From positions 1-7,186 of the forward strand of contig JANXSB010000093.1 of NCBI GenBank assembly GCA_025352865.1: a DNA stretch of 7,186 bases, given 5' to 3'. Positions within the stretch are counted from its first letter, which is position 1. Every line of letters starts with the position of its first letter. A model generated the notes under the pieces. It ran no database searches and had not been told where the DNA came from. It was given only the letters and a program-made list of their open reading frames with translations. The stretch comes from Chthoniobacter sp. Lineage in GTDB: Bacteria > Verrucomicrobiota > Verrucomicrobiia > Chthoniobacterales > Chthoniobacteraceae. Below are positions 1 through 5,172 of the stretch, piece by piece. Both the position numbers and the translations under genes were made by a program.

Positions 1-474
1 GCCGTGAAAGTAATCCACCTCGCCGTAGTGCAGCGTGCCGATGAGGCCGGCATCGAGCACCGCTTTCGTGGCGAGGAACTGCGACGACCAGCGGCACTCG
101 AAGCACACGCACACTTTCACGCCGGATTCCTCCGCCGCGCGCTGCATCGCGAGGATGTCGCTCCACTCGATCGCGAGCGGCTTTTCCACGATGATGTGCT
201 TGCCCGCCCGCGCCGCCGCGATGAACTGCGCGGCGTGCTGATTCGGGTAGCTGGTGATGTCCACGACGTGGATGGACGGATCGGCGAGCATCGCCGCGAG
301 GTCTGTGTGGGCCTTGATCGGCGAGCCGTGCCGCGCGCTCAGCTCCGCGGAATCGAGCGGGCGCGAAGACCAGACGGCGGTGACCTGCGCGCTGGAGCTG
401 GCGTTGATGGCGGCGATGTGGGCGGTGGCGGCCCAGCCGTAGCCGATGACGGCGACGTGGTATTTTTTGCTCAT
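1..474 (-). CDS. Gfo/Idh/MocA-family NAD(P)-dependent oxidoreductase (N-terminal 158 residues, cut by window edge)
   Basis: The ATG is at 474 and the frame stays open to base 1, so only the N-terminal Rossmann domain and the beginning of the substrate domain are visible. Residues 7-16 (VAVIGYGWAA) form the beta1-GxGxxA dinucleotide-binding turn. Residues 72-80 (DITSYPNQH) match the family's T-P-N-x-x-H region. E97-K98-P99 in HIIVEKPLA is the EKP motif, whose lysine contributes to catalysis in this family. Residues 102-115 continue in the usual way toward the C-F-E-C-R-W segment, which occupies the place of the family's G-F-N-R-R-F. Members oxidise or reduce sugars, inositols and related polyols in the cytoplasm; the substrate cannot be read from this half. 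The gene is divergent from the secreted protein at 626. Its leader is pyrimidine-rich with no Shine-Dalgarno sequence. Family assignment is secure; the specific function is unknown. Confidence 0.93.
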   Translation of the reverse strand, partial: MSKKYHVAVIGYGWAATAHIAAINASSSAQVTAVWSSRPLDSAELSARHGSPIKAHTDLAAMLADPSIHVVDITSYPNQHAAQFIAAARAGKHIIVEKPLAIEWSDILAMQRAAEESGVKVCVCFECRWSSQFLATKAVLDAGLIGTLHYGEVDYFHG

Positions 475-512
475 GGTGGGTGGGGTGAAAGTGGCGAGCG
501 CGCAGGATTACT

Positions 513-527
513 TTCCACCCGGTGGAA
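513..527. promoter_or_regulatory. Perfect 15-nt palindrome in the divergent promoter region (possible operator)
   Basis: TTCCACC-C-GGTGGAA has perfect 7-bp arms around one central base. It sits 38 nt upstream of the oxidoreductase start (474) and about 100 nt upstream of the divergent gene at 626. The one-base centre cannot be a hairpin loop, so a dimeric regulator site on DNA is more likely than an RNA structure. No regulator gene is in the window; the operator role is inference. Confidence 0.4.
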
Positions 528-538
528 TGGCAAGCCGC

Positions 539-583
539 TCAGGCCGGGGCCGGGCATTTGCAAACCGTGCCCGAAAGGCCTGA
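539..583. other. Nested inverted repeat upstream of the secreted-protein gene
   Basis: The outer arms TCAGGCC (539-545) and GGCCTGA (577-583) are perfectly complementary. The inner arms CGGGCA (551-556) and TGCCCG (568-573) are also perfect. The inner loop contains the 8-nt palindrome TTTGCAAA (557-564). Neither strand has a T-run after the stem in the direction needed for an intrinsic terminator: A5 follows on the plus strand. It is therefore more likely a leader hairpin or a protein site than a terminator. It ends 42 nt before the ATG at 626. Confidence 0.35.
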
Positions 584-625
584 AAAATCCGCAACCAACC
601 AGCAACCTCCGCCGTCTCCCTCCGC

Positions 626-1243
626 ATGAAAGCCCTCCTCGCCCTCGCCGCCACCCTCACCCTCGCCGCCGCCTTTGCGGACGAGATCACTGCCACCCCG
701 CTCGACGAAGCGCAGAAGGCCGCGCACAAAGTTTCCGCGAGCGCGCCCAGCCTCGCTGACGCACCCATCGCCATCGACGCCGACCTCGACAAGCCGCACC
801 TCATCAAGGGCACCAGCGGCGGCGGCGCGATGATCATTCCCGACAAAAAGCTCACCGCCGAAACGCTCGCCGCCGCCGGTGGGACGCCCGTGCCCGTCGG
901 CCAGCTTTGGATGCTCAAAGCCACCATCGCCGAGAACGGCCACCCGCTCGCCGAGGACAAGACGCGCCGCGTCGTCGTCGAGGACGGCGACAAGGAAATC
1001 CGCCTCCAGCTTTTCCTCCTCGGCGCGGCGAAAAACGCGCAGGGCACGCTCGACCTCATTGTTTTCGCCAAGGACAAAACGCCGCTGCTTCGCGTGCCGC
1101 TGGAGAAAGGCGCGAGCGCATCGCAGCAGCTTCCCGGCGAACTTTCCGGCCGGAAATACGACGAGGACTCCGTCACGCTCACGGTCAGTCTCGCCGGCCA
1201 GTACCAGGCCCGCCTGCTGCTGATGAAACCCGCCGCGCCGTAG
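626..1243 (+). CDS. Secreted or periplasmic protein of unknown function, 205 aa
   Basis: The family is not recognised. The N-terminus (residues 1-18) is a clear signal peptide: MK, then a run of Leu/Ala ending AAAFA before D19-E20, a good signal peptidase I site. There is no Cys at the cleavage point, so it is not a lipoprotein. The mature part of about 187 residues alternates charged and hydrophobic residues (for example VVVEDGDKEIRLQLFLL, then LDLIVFAKDKTPLLRVPLE), which suggests a beta-rich domain. It contains a Gly-rich SGGGAMIIPDKKL stretch near residues 64-76. No further TM segment or catalytic motif is evident. Third positions are strongly C-ending, as expected for a real gene in this GC-rich DNA, and unlike the G-ending gene at 1411. 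The ATG lacks a Shine-Dalgarno sequence; the leader is pyrimidine-rich. The gene stands alone, divergent from the oxidoreductase and followed by a tRNA. Confidence 0.8.
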   Translation: MKALLALAATLTLAAAFADEITATPLDEAQKAAHKVSASAPSLADAPIAIDADLDKPHLIKGTSGGGAMIIPDKKLTAETLAAAGGTPVPVGQLWMLKATIAENGHPLAEDKTRRVVVEDGDKEIRLQLFLLGAAKNAQGTLDLIVFAKDKTPLLRVPLEKGASASQQLPGELSGRKYDEDSVTLTVSLAGQYQARLLLMKPAAP

Positions 1244-1269
1244 CGCGCGCCGCGCTGCCGCGAATTGGC

Positions 1270-1298
1270 TTGTGAGTGCGGGAAAGTTGCCGATTGAT
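1270..1298 (+). promoter_or_regulatory. Weak sigma70-like promoter for the tRNA gene
   Basis: TTGTGA (1270-1275) and ATTGAT (1293-1298) are separated by 17 nt and lie 15 nt upstream of the mature tRNA 5' end. The -35 matches consensus at 4 of 6 positions and the -10 at only 3 of 6. Position supports it more than sequence does. Confidence 0.2.
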
Positions 1299-1313
1299 TC
1301 CGCAGCGCGTGCC

Positions 1314-1386
1314 GGGGCTGTAGCTCAATGGTTAGAGCAGGCGACTCATAATCGCTTGGTTGCGGGTTCGAATCCCGCCGGCCCCA
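1314..1386 (+). tRNA. tRNA with CAU anticodon, most likely tRNA-Ile2 (lysidine type)
   Basis: A full cloverleaf can be drawn over 73 nt. The acceptor stem is GGGGCTG/CGGCCCC (1314-1320 with 1379-1385) and the D stem is GCTC/GAGC. The anticodon stem GGCGA/TCGCT (1340-1344, 1352-1356) encloses loop CTCATAA with CAT at 1347-1349. The variable loop has 5 nt. The T stem is GCGGG/CCCGC with loop TTCGAAT, and the discriminator is A1386. CCA is not encoded (CGT follows). A CAU anticodon could mean elongator Met or Ile2. The core from GAGCAGGCGA through TCGCTTGG is nearly that of E. coli tRNA-Ile2, whose C34 is converted to lysidine by TilS so that it reads AUA. Elongator tRNA-Met usually has a different anticodon stem. 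The tRNA call is very secure; the Ile identity is strong but indirect. Confidence 0.95.
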
Positions 1387-1410
1387 CGTGCGTCGCGCCC
1401 ATCCCATCGT

Positions 1411-2169
1411 ATGAAATTTCTCGCCGCATTTTTTCTCCTCCTCGCCGCCGTGCGCGGGCTGGCGCTGTCGGAGCGGGAGCTGGATTCCATCGGGCGGCGC
1501 GTGTGGCAGAATGAATGCGCGGGGACGCGCGACGGGCTGACCTCGTGGAATGCGGGCGAGGATTTTGCGTCGCTGGGGATCGGGCATTTCATCTGGTATC
1601 CGAAAGGGGAGCGCGGCCCGTTCGAGGAGAGCTTTCCGCTGCTGGTGCGGTTCCTCGCGGCGAATGGCGCAAAGGTGCCGCCGGGGCTGGACGGGCCGTG
1701 CCCGTGGAGCACGCGCGCGGAATTCATGGCGGCGTTTCATGGCGAAAAGCTGGGCGCGCTGCGCGAGCTGCTCGCGGGTACGATTCATTTGCAGGCGCGC
1801 TTTCTCGCGCAGCGGATGGACGCCGCGCTGCCGAAGATGCTGGCCGCGGCAGCGGCGGGGGAGCGGGAGAATGTGCGCGCGCAATTCGCGCGGCTGGTGG
1901 CGAGTGGAGCGGGGACGTTTGCGCTGATCGACTATGTGAATTTCAAGGGCGAGGGGACGAAGGAAAGCGAGCGCTACCGCGGCGAAGGCTGGGGGCTGCT
2001 GCAAGTGCTCGTGGGGATGCGCGGGAGCGGTGCGGGCGCGGCGCGGGAGTTTGGCGAGAGTGCGTCGGCGGTGCTGGCGCGGCGCGTGCAGAATGCGCCG
2101 CCTGAGCGGCATGAGGAGCGGTGGCTGGCGGGGTGGAGGGCGAGGGTGCGGGCCTATGGTGCGGAATGA
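1411..2169 (+). CDS. Secreted conserved protein with lysozyme-like sequence pattern, 252 aa
   Basis: The chosen ATG at 1411 gives MKFLAAFFLLLAAVRGLA, a signal peptide of about 18 residues. A longer in-frame reading would start inside the tRNA and is an artefact. The best conserved-looking block is residues 31-63: W32-Q-N-E35-C, then L-T-S-W-N-A-G-E-D-F, then S-L-G-I-G-H59-F-I-W-Y-P. A Glu followed about 20 residues later by G-I-G-H is the layout of T4-type lysozymes, so a lysozyme-like fold acting on peptidoglycan outside the cytoplasm is plausible. Further conserved-looking blocks are RGPFEESFPLL (68-78), ALIDYVNFKGEGT (171-183) and ERYRGEGWGLLQVL (187-200). I believe similar proteins are annotated as hypothetical in other bacteria. 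The gene starts 24 nt after the tRNA with no Shine-Dalgarno sequence. It uses G-ending codons. Its TGA stop lies in the first unit of a heptamer repeat. Enzymatic function is inference. Confidence 0.82.
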   Translation: MKFLAAFFLLLAAVRGLALSERELDSIGRRVWQNECAGTRDGLTSWNAGEDFASLGIGHFIWYPKGERGPFEESFPLLVRFLAANGAKVPPGLDGPCPWSTRAEFMAAFHGEKLGALRELLAGTIHLQARFLAQRMDAALPKMLAAAAAGERENVRAQFARLVASGAGTFALIDYVNFKGEGTKESERYRGEGWGLLQVLVGMRGSGAGAAREFGESASAVLARRVQNAPPERHEERWLAGWRARVRAYGAE

Positions 2170-2219
2170 CGAATGACGAACGCGGCCAGGCCGACATCGT
2201 CATTCTCCATTCGTCATTT
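2164..2219. repeat. Heptamer repeat element A (unit GAATGAC), inverted arms between convergent genes
   Basis: The left arm has two tandem units GAATGAC (2164-2170, 2171-2177) followed by GAA. The right arm on the minus strand has AAATGAC (2219-2213), GAATGGA (2212-2206) and GAATGAC (2205-2199). The arms pair best as GAATGACGA (2171-2179) with TCGTCATTC (2197-2205), a perfect 9-bp stem. An inner inverted repeat CGGCC-A-GGCCG (2183-2193) lies in the loop. The element occupies the whole gap between the convergent genes and contains both of their TGA stops. No T-run follows, so a standard intrinsic terminator is not supported, although the hairpin could still slow or protect transcripts from both sides. 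Confidence 0.75.
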
Positions 2220-2960
2220 CACCTTCTCCCGATGCGCCTCTTCCTGGTCGATGAGCGTGAGGAAGACGCGTTCGAGTCCGCCGTTTTCATGCGCCTTGGC
2301 GCGCAGCTCGGCCACGGTGCCGAGCGCGATGAGCTGCCCGCGGTGGATGATGCCGATGCGGTCCGATAGCTCCTCGGCGACGCTGAGCTGGTGGGTGGAA
2401 AGGAAGACCGTCATCCCGGCGCGCGCGCGTTCGCGGAACTCCTGTTTGACGATCCGCGCGTGCATGGGATCGAGGCCGACCATGGGCTCGTCGATGATGA
2501 AAACGCGCGGCTCGTGGAGCAGCGCGGAGGCGATGACGAGGCGCTGGCGGGTGCCGTGCGAGAGGTTTTCGGTCAGCTCGTGGCGGTATTCGCCGAGGTG
2601 GAATTTCTCGAAAAGCTCGCCGGTGTGGGTGTCGATCGTACGGCGCTCCATGCCGTACACGTCGCCGACGAAGCGCATGAATTCCGCGGCGGTGAGCTTG
2701 TCGTAGAGGAAGGGGAAGTCCGGCACGTAGGCCATCTGCGCCTTGGCCTTTTCCGGCTCGCGGGCGAGGTCGCAGCCGCCGATTTCGATGCTGCCCGCCG
2801 TGGGCTTGAGCAGCCCTGAGAGCATTTTGATCGTCGTGGTTTTGCCCGCCGCATTCGGGCCGAGGAAGGCGAAAAATTCCCCCTGCGCGATTTCCAAATC
2901 AAGCCCATCCACGGCGCGGAGTGAGCCGTAGTTTTTGGTGAGGGCGCGGACGCGGATCAT
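2214..2960 (-). CDS. ABC transporter ATP-binding protein, EcsA/ABC-2 exporter type, 248 aa
   Basis: This is a single nucleotide-binding domain of normal length. The A-loop Tyr is Y11 (KNYGSLRAVDG). Walker A is G34-P-N-A-A-G-K-T41, with A37 where G is usual. The Q-loop position reads Y78-V-P-D81-F-P-F-L-Y, so the usual Gln is Asp. The signature is L133-S-H-G-T137 followed by RQRL. Walker B is VFIID157-E158, followed by the D-loop GLDP (162-165) and the H-loop H190 in STHQ. The (I/V)P(E/D)xPxLY pattern and the degenerate signature are typical of EcsA-like ATPases, which power ABC-2-type membrane partners. No permease gene adjoins it, so the partner and substrate are unknown. The ATG at 2960 abuts a heptamer-repeat arm and has no Shine-Dalgarno sequence. 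The stop is inside another heptamer element. An intrinsic terminator upstream separates it from the sulfatase transcript, so it probably has its own promoter. Confidence 0.95.
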   Translation of the reverse strand: MIRVRALTKNYGSLRAVDGLDLEIAQGEFFAFLGPNAAGKTTTIKMLSGLLKPTAGSIEIGGCDLAREPEKAKAQMAYVPDFPFLYDKLTAAEFMRFVGDVYGMERRTIDTHTGELFEKFHLGEYRHELTENLSHGTRQRLVIASALLHEPRVFIIDEPMVGLDPMHARIVKQEFRERARAGMTVFLSTHQLSVAEELSDRIGIIHRGQLIALGTVAELRAKAHENGGLERVFLTLIDQEEAHREKVK

Positions 2961-3100
2961 GGGGGAAGTTGAGAGTTGAAAGTTGAGAGCCGCGTGTCCC
3001 GGACTGGAGGTTTTGGAGATGAGAGCGAGGCGATGTTTGCGAAAAAAACTCCGCGCAGGCTAGGGCGCGGCTCTCAACTCTCAACTCTCAACTTTCACCC
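2961..3100. repeat. Heptamer repeat element B (unit GTTGAGA), long inverted arms enclosing a terminator
   Basis: The left arm (2961-2994) reads GGGGGAA, GTTGAGA, GTTGAAA, GTTGAGA, GCCGCG. The right arm is the inverted counterpart (3066-3100): CGCGGC, three TCTCAAC units, then TTTCACC. Over the three repeat units plus GCCGCG the arms differ at one base (2980), and the outermost unit is partly diverged. The interior of 71 nt (2995-3065) is not repetitive and includes most of an intrinsic terminator. The left arm ends one base before the ABC start codon, so on the transcribed strand the ABC leader is CT-rich repeat. The rest of the sulfatase-ABC gap (3101-3171) holds only a minor hairpin. Confidence 0.8.
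3042..3070 (-). terminator. Rho-independent terminator downstream of the sulfatase gene
   Basis: On the minus strand the sequence is CCGCGC (3070-3065), an 8-nt loop, GCGCGG (3056-3051), AG, then seven T (3048-3042). A 6-bp all-GC stem followed by a U7 tract is the classic arrangement. It lies about 100 nt after the sulfatase stop at 3172 and about 80 nt before the ABC start at 2960. It is embedded in repeat element B, and its first stem strand overlaps the GC end of the right repeat arm. Confidence 0.65.
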
Positions 3101-3121
3101 AAATCGGGCGGGTGAAATTGT

Positions 3122-3146
3122 GGCAAAACAGGAATGGATTTTTGCC
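3122..3146 (-). terminator. Minor hairpin just after the sulfatase gene
   Basis: GGCAAAA (3122-3128) and TTTTGCC (3140-3146) form a perfect 7-bp stem with an 11-nt loop, 25 nt past the sulfatase stop on the minus strand. The stem is AT-rich and only a short, interrupted T stretch follows. It may protect the transcript 3' end or assist termination at 3042-3070 rather than terminate alone. Confidence 0.3.
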
Positions 3147-3171
3147 CGCGTGCCCTTTTCAGCACGGCGCA

Positions 3172-5115
3172 CTACCGCGCCGAAACCGCGGCGGGCGCGC
3201 CGAGGAATTGATCCTCGAAGGCGATCCACGCGGCGAGGCGCTGGCGGAGTCGGCGGACGCGCTCGGGCTCGACCGACAGCACGTTGCGCTGCTCGCCGGG
3301 ATCGGCGGTGAGGTCGAAGAGCGATTCGTTGCCGCTCGTCGCCTCGAAGATGTACTTCCACTGGCCCTCGCGGATGCCGAGGAGGTAATCGTCCACGCTC
3401 GCGACGAAAAACGTGCGCTCGGGCCGGTCGGTGGCGAAGAGGCTGTGGCCCTGCCACGCATCCGGCGGGTTCACGCCGAGGAGGTCGGCGACGGTGGGGT
3501 TCAGATCGACGTGACCGCCGATGGTGGACTCGCGCCGGCCCTCGGGAAAGAGCCTCGGATTCCACACCATGAAGGGCACGTTGACTTCCTCCTGCCAGAC
3601 GGAAAAGCCGTGGCCCTGCTGCTCGTGCGGGTCGGCGAAAGCCTCGCCGTGGTCGCCGGTGACGACGACGAGCGTGTCGTCCGCCAGCCCGCGCTCGCGC
3701 AGCGCGGCGAAGAGGCGTCCGAGGTGCTCGTCGGTTTCGTGGAGGACGTTGAGATATTTTCCGAGAGCCTCCGGGTGCGCGCGCGGCGGCTGGCCGTGGA
3801 AGAAATCGACGCGCGGCGAACCGGGTCGGCGCACGTAGGGATTGTGGGTCTGATCGGACCAGCAGTACGCGAGAAATGGCTGGCCCGGCTTTTCGTCGAT
3901 CCACTGGATGAGGCGGTCGATGAGGTAGCGATCCTCCGCGCCCCACGAGGTCAGCTCGGGCGCTTTGAAGTCGTGGTAGTCCTCCACGGTGTCGTAGCCC
4001 GCGCCGTCGAGCAGCACTTTCTCGCCGCCCCAATCCATGTCGCCATTGTGCAGGTACGCTGTGCGCCAGCCTTGCTGTTGGAGCACGGAGGCAAAGGTCG
4101 GCGGCAGTCCGTGCGGGCCGCCGTCGGGTGAGTGGGCCCCCGGCGCGTAGCACCACGGGAGGCCGGGATAGATCGAGAAATTCACCGCCATGAATGTGCA
4201 GAAAGTGTAGGGCGCGTGTGCATGCACGTTGTCGAAAAGCAACGCGTGGCCGGATTCGGCGAGCAGGTTTGGCGTGGTCGCGTAGGGACTGCCGTAGAGG
4301 CTGAGGTATTTCGTGCCGACGGACTCGAGGATGACGACGATGACATTGCGCGGACGCGCGGTTTTTTCCGGGAGCTGAAAGCCGGTGCGCGGGGCCGGGG
4401 CGCGATTTCCGAAGGGCTGCAATTCGTCCTGATCCTCGGGCAAAAAGTCATGCGGCAGTGCGCCGTGCGGGCGGCCGGAAAGGCCGGCGAGGGTGGAGCG
4501 CAGCAGCTCGACATGCGGGCTGAGCACGAGGCGCTGCGCCTTTCGCCCGAGCGCGGCGTCGGGCGACTGCATCGCACCGACGGCGACCCACGCGCCCACG
4601 CCGGCGAAGAGCGCGGGCGAATATGCGCGCCGTCGCGAGCCGCGGTGCGCCACGAGGAAAAACACCGCCGGCACGGCGAGCAGCGCGAGGCCGATGGGCC
4701 ACGTCAGGCGGTCGGAGATGGACGACTTGACCGCCGCGCCGCGCATCAGTCGCAGGAGGTCGAAACTCAGCGGACGGTCGAGCGACTCGAAGACGCCGTA
4801 GGCCACCACGCCGTAGAGCGCGCAAGCGGTCGCGACGGCGAGCACGCCCGCGCGCACCGCCCGCGCGAGCTGCGGTTTTCGCGCGAAAAGGAACACGCAG
4901 ATTTCTCCGACGATGCCGAGCGCGAGGGCGAAGAGCACATCGCGAAACGAAACCCGTGCGAGTTCCGGCAGCCAGCTCCAGGACTCGGGCATGCCGAGCG
5001 ACACGGCCTTTGCGCAGATGAGGACGAGGGCCAGCCAGAAGCCCACCCACACAAGGGCCACGGGGCGCGTCGGCGCTGGGGAGTTCGTCGTTGGGTGGTC
5101 GCGGAAAAGTCGCAC
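3172..5115 (-). CDS. Membrane-anchored sulfatase-fold protein, LTA-synthase-like architecture, 647 aa
   Basis: The N-terminal part has about five hydrophobic segments (near 20-38, 57-77, 88-107, 139-156 and 166-182), followed by an extracytoplasmic alkaline-phosphatase/sulfatase domain from about residue 255. NVIVVILES with E264 is the first metal-ligand strand. The active-site loop reads APYT304-F-C-T-F-M, where T304 is the likely nucleophile by analogy with LtaS and EptA. THNPY (423-427), TGD488-H489-G-E and GHG (501-503) supply further ligands. The C-terminus has the sulfatase-like WKYIF, SLFDLTADPGEQRN block. The C-x-P-x-R motif for formylglycine is absent, so it should not be a classical FGly sulfatase. 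Five TM segments plus this domain and about 645 residues match LtaS-like enzymes that transfer phosphoglycerol; phosphoethanolamine transferase or phosphohydrolase activity is also possible. The start is GTG at 5115; an in-frame stop at 5152-5154 limits any extension. No Shine-Dalgarno sequence is visible. Confidence 0.92.
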   Translation of the reverse strand: MRLFRDHPTTNSPAPTRPVALVWVGFWLALVLICAKAVSLGMPESWSWLPELARVSFRDVLFALALGIVGEICVFLFARKPQLARAVRAGVLAVATACALYGVVAYGVFESLDRPLSFDLLRLMRGAAVKSSISDRLTWPIGLALLAVPAVFFLVAHRGSRRRAYSPALFAGVGAWVAVGAMQSPDAALGRKAQRLVLSPHVELLRSTLAGLSGRPHGALPHDFLPEDQDELQPFGNRAPAPRTGFQLPEKTARPRNVIVVILESVGTKYLSLYGSPYATTPNLLAESGHALLFDNVHAHAPYTFCTFMAVNFSIYPGLPWCYAPGAHSPDGGPHGLPPTFASVLQQQGWRTAYLHNGDMDWGGEKVLLDGAGYDTVEDYHDFKAPELTSWGAEDRYLIDRLIQWIDEKPGQPFLAYCWSDQTHNPYVRRPGSPRVDFFHGQPPRAHPEALGKYLNVLHETDEHLGRLFAALRERGLADDTLVVVTGDHGEAFADPHEQQGHGFSVWQEEVNVPFMVWNPRLFPEGRRESTIGGHVDLNPTVADLLGVNPPDAWQGHSLFATDRPERTFFVASVDDYLLGIREGQWKYIFEATSGNESLFDLTADPGEQRNVLSVEPERVRRLRQRLAAWIAFEDQFLGAPAAVSAR

Positions 5116-5172
5116 GGTCGTCGCGCACCTGTCGCACGAACTCCGCCGTTGTCACGTCCGCCGCTGCGCGCG

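Noticed and set aside
484..492. A 9-nt match (ACTTTCACC on the minus strand) between the oxidoreductase leader and the outer edge of heptamer element B at 3091-3099.
   Set aside because: Only 9 nt, one copy, no tandem units; it may be a degenerate trace of the same repeat but chance is as likely.
1314..1386. Possible integration (att) site at the tRNA 3' end, given the lysozyme-like gene next door.
   Set aside because: No integrase and no direct repeat of the tRNA 3' end were seen in the window.
1272..1514. Plus-strand frame reading through the tRNA, with VAQWLEQATHNRLVAGSN.
   Set aside because: This peptide is a classic artefact of translating a tRNA gene. The upstream extension of the 1411 gene to 1360 (MRVRIPPAP) is the same kind of artefact.
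508..2112. A 534-codon minus-strand frame spanning the secreted protein, the tRNA and the lysozyme-like gene.
   Set aside because: It crosses a tRNA and contains the well-known spurious peptide made by translating tRNA antisense (DSNPQPSDYESPAL-like). It is Arg-rich and antisense to genes with signal peptides and coherent motifs.
2961..3100. CRISPR array or IS terminal inverted repeats as explanations for the heptamer elements.
   Set aside because: Units are only 7 nt with no spacers, there is no cas or transposase gene, and no target-site duplication was found around the arms.
3112..4131. Long plus-strand frames antisense to the sulfatase (3112-4131, 4132-5289).
   Set aside because: They are shadows of a motif-complete GC-rich gene on the other strand; their content is charged and has no recognisable motif.
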